Shown here: positions 9,665-21,930 of the stretch, piece after piece | Layout: each line of letters starts with the position of its first letter | How positions within the stretch are numbered: position 1 is the first letter of the stretch | Origin: Locusta migratoria | Taxonomy: Eukaryota > Arthropoda > Insecta > Orthoptera > Acrididae | DNA: 64,000 nucleotides | Reading direction: 5' to 3' | NCBI GenBank assembly: GCA_026315105.1 | Contig: CM048750.1 | Span: 165,010,549 to 165,074,548 of the forward strand | Program-made: the position numbers and the translations under genes | The notes under the pieces: generated by a model | The model's input: only the letters and a program-made list of their open reading frames with translations | Database searches by the model: none | Told to the model about the DNA's origin: nothing

Positions 9665-12290
9665 GACGTTGGGTTGTACTCCCGAAGACACACTGTAGCA
9701 TTGCTTATCCGGACCTGATCTCCCGGGTGAAGAAATACGCACACACAGAAAGGCTCTTCTGAGAAATGTCATAAGGCTCGATTTGTGTAACGTGCTATCT
9801 CCAATATATTTGTGTATCTTCGGTCCTCCTTGCATTTGCATTTTGTATGACCAGCAAGAAGCTGCTTAGATGAGTAACCAATTATATTGTTAACAGAAAC
9901 TTGTCGTCTTTGTTATCACAGCTTATTTTCCGACTAAATTAATAAGCATCTTACATGGTGAAAGCCAGTGAGAAAAAAGTGTGAGTGGTCGATAACCCAG
10001 AAATATCGGTAAGAAGACGTGACAGGTTCAAGCGCACGTAAAACCATTTACAGATCCGAGTGGAATTACGAGAATTATCACATCATTAACATGTAGAAAA
10101 AGCATCAAAACCACTTAACTACCACAATTTAATCTATAATTTCATCTGATCAATCCCATGTTCCGCAAATATAAACATATCTAACTTTTAGTCTCTAAAC
10201 TGCGCTCTCAAAAGAAGTAAACTCGAGAGATAAGCATCGGCGCAGGTTTCTGTCGGCACGAATTATTCGGCTTGATATTGTTCATACCAGGAGAAGATCC
10301 ACATTGTAACTGTGCAGGAAACAAAGAGTCCGTTGTGAATCTGAATTAGATCGTTTGTGCTTTTCAGTATTCTGTGCTAATCATAAACGTGAAACAGAAT
10401 ATTTGATTATAAATTGATAAGAAACCGTGTGTGAGAGGGGGACGAGTTGTATGTCCTTTCTACTTAAAACACTTCACTCACATCAAAACATTCAATTCAG
10501 TTGTTAGTCCACATACCGAAATTGCTTAGTTAGTTTAATGTAGGTTCTTTATGTGATATAATATAAAGCAAACAATCAAAAACATATACTAAATTTAGTA
10601 TCTTGCTTTATTTACTTTTGTAATAGATTTTATGTAAAATTATCGTACACAAGAGGTATAAATAATCCATTATAAATTTTATTTTTTGACGATTTAGATT
10701 ATTACTAATATATACCGGTGTTTAATAGAATTTTTATATTCATTAATAGTATACAGGATAAAGAAAAGTTTTCGTATCTGACGAAACTGAGACGTTCCGA
10801 TATATTTGATTAATATTTGAACATTAAAGAACATTACGGAAGGAGCCACTAGAGATCATATTATTCAGTGCCTTCAACACGTTTATCATCAGTACAATAT
10901 TATGAAAAATTTTCTTTTAAAACGTTCATGTTTGTGCTTTGCTTCGTTCTTTTTTTATAAGCGAAATGTTGAGAGTTTATAGTACTAGATACATACTAAT
11001 ATTATATAACATTAGGTAGGAACTTCAATGCACCTACATGAGTGAAATATCCTGATTATAACGTTCTACTCATTCGTTGTAAATTTCTTTTCAAGGAAGA
11101 AATAGAAGAGAGCGAAAAGGAAGAGTTATAGTGGAACTTTTCTTAATATGACAATCGATCACCCACAACCTCCTACAGTATGTGTTTTCTTAGTTATTGT
11201 CAAACTGAAAGACACAAAAAATTTCCCAGCCTTACTACCTATTGGTGTGTAGCAATTCATCTCATTGTTTTCTCCTGTAAAGTTCACAAACTTGTAGATC
11301 AACTTATGATTCAGTCTCTCGTACATATATTTTCCCGAACAACTCATAGATTCCACGAATCAAAATTTGTTATTTGTAGAAACAGTCGTAAGTTACATAA
11401 TAACATAGTAGAATCACTAGTCCGACAATACTAACTGAAGTAAAATATTAAGCTGGTAATATCTCAGCGCTCAATTCTTTTCTGTTAATATACTGTTTCG
11501 TTATTGATACACGCTACAATTATATGAATATAAATTTTAGTTTTCTAGGCGATATTCGTTATCACTACAACCGAGTTGTTAGCTACATGAATGCAATTTG
11601 TTTTCCCTATACCTTGATGTTATCAAGTATGTTGAGTGAAGTATATTATGAGTAGACAAAATATTATAAAGAATTAGAAAAAAAGGGGCAATCGTCAGAT
11701 TATTGTAAAATGTATTGCGTTTTTTAAGAGTATTTTAAATAAATGTTTGCAGATTGAAATAGCAGCGTAATTGCCACCATGTAGTCGGTTGGGCAGGTCT
11801 TATGTGTTGAACCTGGTATTTAGAAGAAGTGACAGTAGAAATTAACTACTGTGAGAGACTCCGGGGCCCTGAGTCGCATTAACGTATATTACACTTGTTC
11901 GTCCGAAAGTGTAGGCGGACCCGCTGTTAGCCAGAGCGCAAACAGGATTTAATTAAAGCCACAGGGTAGCTGTTAGTGAGAAACCGTGGTAGCTCTCCCG
12001 CAGGGTAAATTCCAGGGACATGCCGATAGTAAACGTCAGGCTACGGCAATCTCAACAGTAATCGTTCCCAGCATGAATGACGTCGCTCGTGTTTACTCGA
12101 TTAATCTCGTGGCCCTGATAGCCGCTCTACGGTAAGTAACAATAAGAAATCAGGGTCTCAAATGAGATATGCACGTAAAGGAAGTGAAGACAGATTGAAG
12201 GTGAGATGGTTCAATAAAGAACATTTTAAACTAAACTTCGTTTCTTTCTCACTCCCTTCTCATTTTCTTTTTATTCAAATACAATTAGAA
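9665..12290. other. AT-rich intergenic DNA, no element recognised
   Basis: 10100-11760 is strongly AT-rich with only short open frames. 11790-12150 is noticeably less AT-rich and lacks long frames; it might be an old LTR or transposon end, but no terminal repeats or motifs are visible. Confidence 0.4.
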
Positions 12291-12345
12291 TTTACAATTT
12301 AATAAGAGGTTTTCAGCCAAGATCGCGTTCTTCTTTTAATTATAT

Positions 12346-12378
12346 GACCGGTTTCGGCGTGCTAGACGCCATCTTCAG
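12346..12378 (-). ncRNA. hammerhead-ribozyme-like motif
   Basis: Read on the minus strand the text is CTGAAGA, then a 5-bp hairpin (GGCGT-CTAGC-ACGCC), then GAAAC, then CGGTC. CTGANGA and GAAA are the invariant core strands of hammerhead ribozymes, and the hairpin sits where stem II belongs. The short ACCGGT after the core matches the reduced helix III reported for hammerheads in Penelope-like retroelements, where cleavage would follow GTC. Helix I pairing beyond two base pairs is poor here. The base pattern is visible; activity and Penelope origin are inference. Confidence 0.5.
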
Positions 12379-13635
12379 ATCCAAGACGTCAAGTTGTTTT
12401 ACAATATGAGCTGCATTATATGTAGCAAAAATCTTATCTATCTACAATTACATAATTACATACCTGTCGTAATTTTTTATATCACTGCTATAACAACAAT
12501 CTCTAACATAGCACATTGGAATATATCGATATTGATGTGCCATGCAAATAAAATTTACATGTCAATAATAAAATGACTGAATCCATTTTCCTCAAGGTCT
12601 ACGTTAGAGGCACTTCAGAATCAAGCTCAGTACTTACTGAAGTGAAGCATAATATTAACTATTAGGCGGGAAATTTTAAATCATATACATAGAGATTACA
12701 TGTACAATATATTATCCACTACCTATGGTCTTTGCCTGTGAGGCAATTGCTTTTTTTATATACATTAGATATGTATATACATAAATTACATGATTACATA
12801 AAATACCATTTCATATACATTTCATGTCATACATAAATATTTTGTATAAAGTACAATGCTATGCATCACAGTGTATGGGGTGCTTTGTCAAATATCAAAA
12901 TATAGAAGTAAGTATCATATCAGATGAACCAGAAGGAAATTTAAAACTCTTATATTATAATTATAAATTTTTTAGTAAAGCTGTGAATAAAACCAGATTA
13001 CATATTAGTTAATATGCCTTGGAAAATAGTTTCCATGTGAAAAGGAAGCAATTGCATAGAATGTGCTATCCACATTCTACCTTTGTGTGACAGACAATGT
13101 CAACATTGTCCTAGATGGATTCTATATAAGGTATAGTATCACAGGAAGTGTAATATTTTGTGGTCTCCATTTCGCATGTATAAGAAAAAGGGGAGGAATC
13201 GTATATTAACATCTCTGGTCAATTACAGACATCATAGTAACTGCTTATGTACCTCATACAGTATAACCAATAAAATTATAATACATAAGGCAGTCCAAAA
13301 TATATATGTAAAGTAGAAAGTATACCATATATCAAAGGTATTAGTACCATTTTACAGACATTATGTTACGTCACAAAACTGTTGGGGTATCCTCAGCCAT
13401 CTATGATATAAAGCTTATATTACCAAACATCTTACAAGATTTGACAGTGGGTCTGCTGTGTCCAGTACGTTATGATGAATAGTACATATAAGAATCCATT
13501 TGTTATTGTGATGGCTGACACCTCTTATTAACTAATTTTAGAACGCCCCAACAATGTGTTCCTTATAATTTACTATTTGTTGTTTGAAATTGTTAAATTG
13601 GTAAGAAAGAATATATTACCAGTATAATATCTCAC
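12379..13635. other. AT-rich DNA, unassigned
   Basis: This may be the body or flank of the Penelope-like copy suggested by the ribozyme-like motif, but no YVDD or GIY-YIG motif could be read. Open frames at 12394-12576 and 12824-13012 are short and AT-driven. Confidence 0.3.
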
Positions 13636-13639
13636 TCCG

Positions 13640-13735
13640 CAGACTAGTGTGCGATGATACGTCAGTTCATTCACTATTTACGAGACCATGATTCGAACCC
13701 GCGTCCTTTGCCTGTCGTGGGCAAATACCCCACCA
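13640..13735 (-). repeat. tRNA-derived SINE fragment, type C-like
   Basis: GATTCGAACCC at about 13692 is a B-box on the minus strand. The following text, CCTTTGCCTGTCGTGGGCAAA, matches the anticodon-arm region of the SINE at 55034-55108. Tail and ends are eroded. Confidence 0.55.
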
Positions 13736-13739
13736 ACAG

Positions 13740-14975
13740 AACAATCCTTGTCTGCATCACGGCCCCTTACCACGGCTCTGCTTTCGCCAGTATTCGACTC
13801 CTACCCCTACTGTGCAAAAACGGCTAAGAACGGTGCTGAAGTTTTGTGCATATGAATGGTAACTTTGAATCTCTGGACCTCGAAAAAATTTATAAATTTG
13901 TTTGAGAATATCCCTCTGAGAACATTTGGTAAAAAATTCTACGATTTACTCGTAAAACGAATATTAAATACAGACGTAGCTATCGCCACAATTAGAAGTC
14001 ATGGTATCTAAAAGTCAGGGTTTTTCGTGGTTTTCTCAATAGCCTCCTTGTATAAATGATCCTGTCATAAGCAAGTTAAAATGTACTAAATAGATATCAT
14101 CAATTTGGATGTGTTGAAAGAAGTGTTCGTTCGTAGTGTTTAAATTTCGGCCCTGTATGGTACACTAGTTAAAGTGGGCCAATTCCTTTAATAGATATAT
14201 ACATAATCACTGTGGCTATCCATAATAATTTGTCCCTTATATCTGAAATCAATAGAACCAAAGATATTGCAGCCTGAAGAATCGAATGTTCGCTCGCTTA
14301 GTTTTCCAACATATTAATAACATCTCGTGTCGTGAAATGAAATGACAAGCATGCATCGATTGACTAATTGTAAGTTCACAAAATCATTCACAAGTAGCGC
14401 GCTTCATACACCATAAAAGAGGCAAAAATCTTACCTCGAATAGGTGCATCCTTAAATGAACTTCGCCATTTTTCTACACAAACTGACTATTCAGGACTGT
14501 ACTTACCTACTCGCTGTTTGTATCTTGACAAATTACTTACGCTGGTACAACTGATGCTCATTGTAAGCAACCAGTGAACATTACGTTCCGCTTTAAGCTC
14601 GAGAAAACCCCTAGTTAATGTTGACAATGATTAACCAAGCTGGCGAGGCCCTTTCAAGAAGTAATTTCAAGTGGCATAAAAAGTTTCATGGCAGCAGAGT
14701 TTCAAGGCAAGATGATCACAGCGCAGATACCTGTCTGCAGCACATAGCGATTGAAACGTGGTGTAAGGCAGTTACTATTCCTTGCGTGACAACAGGGAAT
14801 AGCCTAAAAGATCATGCGATTTTAAATCATGTGACGTTTTTTGTGGAATTAATATCATAAGTACGAGGGAACAAACCACAAACAATAAACTACTAATTGA
14901 ATGATGCAATATAAAAGAGTTACTAATGGCATCCCATCAGATGTTTGTAATTGTGTCATCGAGAATTTCAATGAA
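13740..14975. other. no recognisable feature
   Basis: Mostly AT-rich with short frames on either strand (for example 14618-14860) that carry no known motif. No terminal repeats seen. Confidence 0.4.
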
Positions 14976-15070
14976 CGGCTGCGCGGGAATAGCCTTGCGT
15001 TGTAAGGTGGCTTGTAGATGATTGTATGGCCGCTCCAAGTTGGAGGGTCGAGTCCTCGTTTGGGCATAGG
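14976..15070 (+). repeat. decayed tRNA-derived SINE head
   Basis: CGCGGGAATAGCCTTGCG resembles a type B A-box, and GGAGGGTCGAGTCCTCG with TTTGGGCATAGG resembles the B-box and following tail. Substitutions are many and no duplication is recognisable, so this is an old copy. Confidence 0.45.
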
Positions 15071-15779
15071 AGTGTATATGTTCACATATATTTGTTTTAT
15101 TACAGCGAACGCAATGCTCGCCTCACGGAGTTGGGCGTGTAATATTTCGTAAATAAAATTACTTAATTTGCTTGTAAAAACAGAAAATACATTTTCAGTA
15201 ATGTTATTTGCAGTGTATATTCGTCACTACGTCCCGAATACGCTCTACTTACCTAACCAGCTTGCACTAGTTTTGTCTGCTTATAATTATGTTGTTGGTT
15301 TTTACTCCTTAGGGTTTCACTGATAAGATTAGATTAATACTTGTTTCACAGATCGTGAATAGGAGGTTTCGTAATGATATGGAAATTGTCAGTTTAGTAA
15401 AAGATAACATTAAATGACATACATGTTTTATTTTATTATTTTTGTTTTACTTTTAATTTTTGGTAACAGTACTAATTTGTGTGTAAAAATTTATTTACTC
15501 AATAGATGGCGTTGTCATAAGTAAATGCTTGTTGGCTATCCGTCAGACACTTGATGTTATCTGGTATATGCCCCTTTCTTGTGCCAAAGTTAGATTTCAC
15601 CCTGAATAGTGTGGATCATACTTTTTCATAGTGTTATAGCTATGCACGCTGCTATTACTTAAATAAAGGTCTGCAAGCTGATCTTGTGTAGGCTCCAGCA
15701 ATTATTATAAGTACACGCTTTTGTGGAATTAATATTTTTTCGCTCAATGATGAATGAGCACAAAATATGATGCAACACG
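15071..15779. other. no recognisable feature
   Basis: AT-rich; no coding motif, terminal repeat or tRNA-like head detected. Confidence 0.4.
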
Positions 15780-17027
15780 AGGGCAGTGAATGAAATCATC
15801 CATACTAAGGTAATTTACTAGGATGTTTGTCACCAAAACCTGAAATAACCCTAACTGCATAAGTTGCTGATCTCAGGCGTTTCAGTAGATCATAATGTGG
15901 TTTTTTCCAATTAATTTTCTCATCAATTCACAAACCTCAAAACTTTGAATTTTCTTAGTTACAGGTTTCTGTTCACAGGCTATAGTTATTAAGTCATGGC
16001 ATTTACCGTATGGAACTGTATGTATAGAATTTTATCAACGTTTTACAGGTAATTTAATAATTTTATGAAAAACATTATTTGCAATTTCATCAGTTAACTC
16101 TAGTTTGTCATGACTGATTACTACACTTCTATCACCAAAAATGACTATCCTTTGCTTCGTGAATACTGAGAGGCAAAACATTAATATATATCCAGAAGAG
16201 CAAAGGACCTAAGACTGAAGCCTGTGGGATACCATTCTTAATTATCCCCCCTTCCAATTAGAATAATCGGACGATTTTTGCGGTTTCCCCTAAGTACTTA
16301 CTTACGTTTTCTGCACTCTTACAGTTAAGTATGAATTTAACTATTTGTACACTGTTCCGCTAATAACACAGAGTTTAAGCATATCTAGTAGAATTCCATG
16401 ATTTACTGAAAAGCCTTTCCTCAGATCACAAAAAATCCCAACGTGTAATGACTGGTTATTCAGAGTTTTTAATGTTTTGTCAGTAAAAGTATATAGACAT
16501 TTTCTGTTGAACAGCCTTCCTGCAAATCAAACTCACGTTTTGTTAGTACCCTGTTTTTACAATTATAGGGAGCTACTCTTAGATATTTTACTTTCTCAAG
16601 AACTTTGAATGAAGCTATCATAAGTGAGATGGGCGGTAGTAATTGACATCAGACACGAATCCATTTTTATTCAATGGTTTAACAATAGAATAATTTAGTA
16701 TATCTGGAAAAATACTCTGCTCTAGAGATTTATTATATATGTGGCTCAGAAGCCTACTAATCTGTTAGAAACAAGCTTTTAGTACTCTGCTGGAAACTCC
16801 ATCAATGAGCTTCTACTTTTGTGAGGGTTATTTTCTTACTTTCAACGGGAGAGGTGAATGGAATTTTAATTGTCTCAGATTGCAGGAGTATGGCATATTT
16901 ATTTAATAGCTTTGCCTCTTCTATGCAACATTTAGATCCTATTTTCTTCAGTATATTTAAAAATTGATTATTAAAAATATTTTCCACTTCAAGCATTTGT
17001 TAGGAAACTTTTCATTCATTTTAATGG

Positions 17028-17117
17028 TTCAAAATGTCTGTAAATCTATCGGACCAAACTGCGTGCTCATCAGTCCGTGGCTTACAAACTACTTAAACCT
17101 AGGTAAACTAACCTACA

Positions 17118-17162
<45 letters not shown>

Positions 17163-17251
17163 ATGCCCCAGGGAGGACTCGAACCTCCACGGCGTGCAAC
17201 CGCGCGCTCCGCAGCGAGGTGCTTTAGACCGCTCGGCTACTCCACTGCGGC
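17028..17251 (-). repeat. tRNA-derived SINE type B with an internal (CA)n
   Basis: The minus-strand head (B-box GGACTCGAACCTCC on this strand, A-box near 17225-17245) and tail (CCAAACTGCGTGCTCATCAG) are both present. A pure CA run of about 42 bp at 17119-17160 has expanded between head and tail, where related copies have CACACACA only. Imperfect duplication CATTTTAATGG (17017-17027) and CATTTTATTGG (17252-17262). Confidence 0.8.
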
Positions 17252-17714
17252 CATTTTATTGGTAATAAAGTCTCCTTGTCCTCTTGGTTGCCCCGTTAAC
17301 CTTTCAATCATATTCCAAAATACTTGTATTTTTTTTTAATTAGAGGTACTAACATCAAAAATAATACATTCTTCTGGGCTTTTTCATCATTTTTATTTAT
17401 ATTGTAAATAGCTTTTAAAATATTTTTATGGATCCTTACTCTCTCTTACTATGAGATACACTTCCATTTTCCGGTTACAAGATAATTTTATTCCTGAAGT
17501 AAGCCATATTTTAAATGGTTTCTTAAAACTGAATCTATTTTCTTGGGGAAACAGTTTTCAAATTCACTTACAAATTATAATGAAATATGTTATATTTGAA
17601 ATTAGCTACAGGTTGTTTCTATACCTCGTCTCAGTCTTAACTGCTGTAAGCTTTCCCTTCACTTGACAATTGTCAGATTTAATATTCAATAAATAAATGA
17701 CATCTTCTGCGATT

Positions 17715-17890
17715 GGTCAAAGCTGAAAATGTGTACCCAGCCGGGATTCGAACCCGGGTTTCCAGCTTTCTAGGCAGTTGCGCTGACCCCTACACCACTG
17801 GGGACACAGTGATCACCGCACGTGCAAGGACTGACTAAACACGCCTCCCGTCAGATACAAATTCGCAGCTTCGCCCTGCGCACAGTACTC
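17715..17890 (-). repeat. tRNA-derived SINE 'type D'; tRNA-like body 17733-17805
   Basis: The minus strand folds as a 73-nt tRNA-like body: six of seven acceptor pairs, a perfect T-arm (CCGGGTTCGAATCCCGG), and an anticodon loop CTAGAAA, which would place AGA in the anticodon. The anticodon-arm text CTGCCTAGAAAGC is close to CTGCCTAGTAAGC of the tRNA-like units in the 20.7-29.4 kb array, so the two probably share a tRNA ancestor. The tail (17806-17890) is unlike types A and B. Confidence 0.65.
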
Positions 17891-18690
17891 AAACTCGTAG
17901 TTATGAAACTAATTCCCGTAAGAGTAAGGGCTTCAAACTTTCCCACCCCTTCCCACTAACGATCGGATCATTGCCCGCCAGATTATTAATTGAATGAACT
18001 ACTTTGCATGTCGGTATATATGGGGTTATGTCATGTACTTTAAGTAGCTGTACACCATGATCAAAAAGACCATTCTCAACAGTATAAGCATTTATGTTTT
18101 TGAACTTATCTTGGTCTAAAAAAGTTATCTTTCAGTATGCTGCTCTCTGCTACTACACGAGTAGAAAAACAGTAGATAATTAGAAGATGTCAAATTGGAA
18201 GACATAATACTTTAGGATCTTTCGTCATATTATAGTCTCTTACAGAATCAACTTGAAATACCCACAATTAATAATTTGCTTACCCATATCAGAGAGATAT
18301 CACAATAAGACACCCAAGTTTCTGTGAAATAACTGGGGGGGGGGGGGCGTTTTCACTGTTACGATTATACAAATGCCATGATTCAGTTTAAGCTCACATC
18401 CACGGGCTCCTTTAATTTGCTCTATACAAAATGTTTTGTTTCTCAGTTTCTTACACAGTGATAACGTTTCATATAAATGACAACTCCTCCTCTCTCTTTT
18501 TATCTCTACTTACATGTGCTGAGTGTTTATGGCCATTGACGTTAACCATTTCCATATCAGTGACAGTGTGATGCTCGGATAGGCATAGTGCATCTGTTAC
18601 ACACTCAGTTAAAATATGCTCCACCCATACCATTAGCGCATCTATTTTATTCTTCAATCCGCATCTTGATGAAATATACCAACATTATTT

Positions 18691-19480
18691 TTCACTGTAC
18701 TTTTGGGAAGATATTGGGATATCTTTACAGCTGTAGTACCTGCCTCTCTGAGCTTCTCACTGGACACTGACATTATCCTAAAAACAAGTATTTCCATGAG
18801 CTGCAGTCCCCCCATCCCCACCCCTCAACCCCTCCTAATGGCTTAGCGATCAACCTAGCCAGTTTACGTTTCCCATTCCCATTGAGATGGCAATAGTAAA
18901 ATCTCAAATACAAATAGCATGAACAGTAACCAAAGACATTTCTGAACGAATAGCCGGTCTGAGCAGCTTATCTAACTCCATGCTGACCCTCTTTACAAAT
19001 CTGTTCAATTGGGGCCAATCACACTGCATGAAGGTAGGTACCAGCCCAACATATGTATGGCTTGTTGCAGAAGCTATTATGACCACTTCACTCTCAAATT
19101 GTAGCTCTTGCCCCTATCAATAATGTTTCCCACTCTACTTACTATCACAACATGACCCTACTTCACACTTTTCTTATATATCATTTACGGGCCGTAAAGA
19201 CGCTGTATTCTGTTTTAAGGCTTCAAAAATGTGATTTACAAATTTTCATCTGCAGCAACAAGTTTACGAATTGAGTTCACAGGCCCAACAATCCCATATA
19301 TCCACTGATTAGCTTCATCAGTACACCATCGTTTCCGTAGTCAAACATACACACATATGCACTGATACAGACGATATTCAAATACACAGAAAACAAAAGA
19401 ATTCTAGTCGCCTAATAGCAGAAAATGAGAAATGAAAACATACCAGATATAGCAAAGGTAATATCATTTGACATAATTTC
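18691..19480. other. no clear feature
   Basis: Possible ORF1 remains of the preceding LINE on the minus strand (18904-19086), otherwise unassigned AT-rich DNA. Confidence 0.3.
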
Positions 19481-19486
19481 CATGTA

Positions 19487-20570
19487 CAATGTACATGAAC
19501 ATTACTACAGGAGAAACTATAAACTACAAGGAGAAGTATCTACAACAAACATTTAAAAATATATTGACAATGCTCAAACTCATCGCTGGGAAAAAAAAGC
19601 TACCTCCATTTAACAATCAATTTTACTCTCAACAAGAATACCTTTGGGATTCCCCATCAGTGGCTCACAAACGATATGAATCACATACAAAAAAACTTGA
19701 TGGCATTGTAAAACCAAAACAACACAATAAAACATAAAATATTTGTACACATATGTAGATGGTATAATATTCCTAATAGATGAATCACATTCTCACATAA
19801 AAGAACTTTAACATTAACAGTATCTAACCACAAATACAGTTCACTATTGCAACACAAACAGATGGAAAACACAAATTATAGAAAACCCACAAAAGACCAA
19901 CTCTGTGATTAATAGGTAATACAATTATTCTGTAACCCAGAAGGAAGCCAGTTTCAGATTTCTACTAAACCTACCAAACAGAACGGCGATGAATGGACAT
20001 GACTGCACAGAAAAACAGTATAAAACTAATCGCACAATAAATGGGTAGATTCAAAGACAGCTAATAAACAAACAGTTAACAACTAGTAGCCCATTATGAT
20101 TCACAACAGCAAACTGACTCACAGGGTGGGCAACATGTTGTTTGTTGTTGTGGTCTTCAGTCCACAGACTGGTTTGATGCAGCTCTCCACGCTACCCTAT
20201 TCTGTGCAAGCCTCTTCAACTTAGAATAAGTTTGGCAATCTACAGCCTTTTGAATCTGCTTACTGTATTCGTCCCTCGGTCTCCCTCTACGATTTTTACC
20301 ACACACACTTCCCTATAACACTTTCCTGACAACGTCAGTATAAAAACTGACCTATAAATTATCAGAAACAGTAAAAGCTTATAAAAGAGTAAGCGTGAAT
20401 GACTGCAAATGCGCTGACGTATCTTTCAGTCCATATCACATTCCCTAGATCATAGGGATTTCCAATTGCTGTGATATTCAAGTAACATGTATTTCTGAAG
20501 AAGACGGGTTTGTATCAGTCGAAACCTTCGTCAAGTTTATTAAACAACTATTATTGCAACTGGTTGGCTA
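19487..20570 (+). pseudogene. Penelope-like retroelement remnant
   Basis: The frame at 19489-19737 encodes KEKYLQQTFKNILTM and QQEYLWDSPSVAHK. After it, 19745-19800 reads YVDGIIFLIDESHSHIKEL in a shifted frame, like the YVDD catalytic block of Penelope-like RTs with D changed to G. 19810-19895 gives KYSSLLQHKQMENTNYRKPT, the block that follows it. A LINE fragment (20133-20325) interrupts it. At 20503-20530 CTGAAGA...GTCGAAACC is a decayed version of the hammerhead-like core. Multiple stops; not functional. Confidence 0.55.
20133..20325 (-). repeat. 3' end fragment of LINE family Q
   Basis: GTTGTTGTGGTCTTCAGTCC at 20144-20163 is the reverse complement of the 3' tail at 62120-62141 (GGACTGAAGACCACAACAAC). 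The remainder matches the ORF2 C-terminus of that family read on the minus strand. 5'-truncated. Confidence 0.75.
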
Positions 20571-20722
20571 ATTATTAATCTGCTCATTGTCTGCATAAAA
20601 TTTCGTGTGCATGGCGGAGGGTAGTGTATCTACGGACTTCTGCGGCTCTGTTCACTTTCGCTGTCTTGTCGGTATGTAGTAATTAGATGCACTGAACATA
20701 AGACACTTTATGGGTTGCGAAC

Positions 20723-20735
20723 TAGCTACATTGCA
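20723..20735. repeat. left 13-bp direct repeat bounding the tRNA array
   Basis: TAGCTACATTGCA, identical to 29409-29421. It abuts array sequence on its right and unique sequence on its left, as a target-site duplication would. One or two edge bases could belong to the array unit. Confidence 0.75.
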
Positions 20736-20822
20736 TACATTGAAAGAAACCCTGAGACGGATTTACGTCTCAAATATGTCAAAGACATTATTGTTAGAGC
20801 TGAAGCATTGAATTAAAATTTG

Positions 20823-20895
20823 TGGTGCGGCCGGGAATCGAACCCGGACCTCCATGCTTACTAGGCAGACGTCTTAACCGTTAGACTACCACACC
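20823..20895 (-). tRNA. tRNA-like gene, array copy 1 (anticodon AGT)
   Basis: Reference copy. Acceptor GGTGTGG/CCGCACC pairs 7 of 7 (one T-G); D-stem GTCT/AGAC and T-stem CCGGG/CCCGG are perfect; the anticodon loop is CTAGTAA, giving anticodon AGT (Thr by the code). The anticodon stem has a mismatch at 28-42. The A-box (TAGTCTAACGG) and B-box (GGTTCGATTCC) are complete, so pol III transcription is plausible. The body does not look like a standard tRNA-Thr, so function in translation is doubtful. Confidence 0.6.
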
Positions 20896-21167
20896 ACTAA
20901 CGATTAAGGCGCCTCGGAATAGTCTATGTACGATTTCCCTCCACAACACAAACTTTAATTCAGCTTCTTTGTTCCAAAGATAATTGCCACTACTGCCAAG
21001 GCTCTCCATGCAGCGGAATAGCACCTCAGCAATGGACATGGTGGAACAATCCTGTTATGGTGATATAAATATCAATTAAATACATTGAAAGAAACCCTGA
21101 GACGGATTTACGTCTCAAATATGTCAAAGACATTATTGTTAGAGCTGAAGCATTGAATTAAAATTTG

Positions 21168-21240
21168 TGGTGCGGCCGGGAATCGAACCCGGACCTCCAT
21201 GCTTACTAGGCAGACGTCTTAACCGTTAGACTACCACACA
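21168..21240 (-). tRNA. tRNA-like gene, array copy 2
   Basis: Same as copy 1 except the first nucleotide (21240 on the plus strand is A rather than C), which breaks the terminal acceptor pair. Confidence 0.55.
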
Positions 21241-21512
21241 ACTAACGATTAAGGCGCCTCGGAATAGTCTATGTACGATTTCCCTCCACAACACAAACTT
21301 TAATTCAGCTTCTTTGTTCCAAAGATAATTGCCACTACTGCCAAGGCTCTCCATGCAGCGGAATAGCACCTCAGCAATGGACATGGTGGAACAATCCTGT
21401 TATGGTGATATAAATATCAATTAAATACATTGAAAGAAACCCTGAGACGGATTTACGTCTCAAATATGTCAAAGACATTATTGTTAGAGCTGAAGCATTG
21501 AATTAAAATTTG

Positions 21513-21585
21513 TGGTGCGGCCGGGAATCGAACCCGGACCTCCATGCTTACTAGGCAGACGTCTTAACCGTTAGACTACCACACC
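21513..21585 (-). tRNA. tRNA-like gene, array copy 3
   Basis: Identical to copy 1 over all 73 nt as far as I can see. Confidence 0.6.
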
Positions 21586-21857
21586 ACTAACGATTAAGGC
21601 GCCTCGGAATAGTCTATGTACGATTTCCCTCCACAACACAAACTTTAATTCAGCTTCTTTGTTCCAAAGATAATTGCCACTACTGCCAAGGCTCTCCATG
21701 CAGCGGAATAGCACCTCAGCAATGGACATGGTGGAACAATCCTGTTATGGTGATATAAATATCAATTAAATACATTGAAAGAAACCCTGAGACGGATTTA
21801 CGTCTCAAATATGTCAAAGACATTATTGTTAGAGCTGAAGCATTGAATTAAAATTTG

Positions 21858-21930
21858 TGGTGCGGCCGGGAATCGAACCCGGACCTCCATGCTTACTAGG
21901 CAGACGTCTTAACCGTTAGACTACCACACC
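21858..21930 (-). tRNA. tRNA-like gene, array copy 4
   Basis: Identical to copy 1 over the 73 nt; a substitution lies just upstream of it near 21948. Confidence 0.6.

Larger units (their letters stand above)
15780..18690 (-). pseudogene. decayed CR1/Jockey-like LINE, endonuclease to RT
   Basis: On the minus strand the order is that of an ORF2. Near 18657-18540 is NKIDALMVWVEHILTE with LCLSEHH, the start of an APE-type endonuclease. Near 17700-17280 are linker remnants. RT blocks follow: PDILNYSIVKPL and YYRPISL (about 16720-16600), a DLRKGF-like catalytic block (about 16420) and GIPQASVLGPLLFWIYIN (about 16245-16185). Stops and frameshifts are everywhere. Two SINEs interrupt it (17028-17251 and 17715-17890), so it predates them. 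The minus-strand frame at 18904-19086 may be an ORF1 scrap. Confidence 0.6.

Noticed and set aside
18328..18347. G-run as a G-quadruplex element
   Set aside because: A single homopolymer inside decayed LINE DNA; no four-tract pattern.
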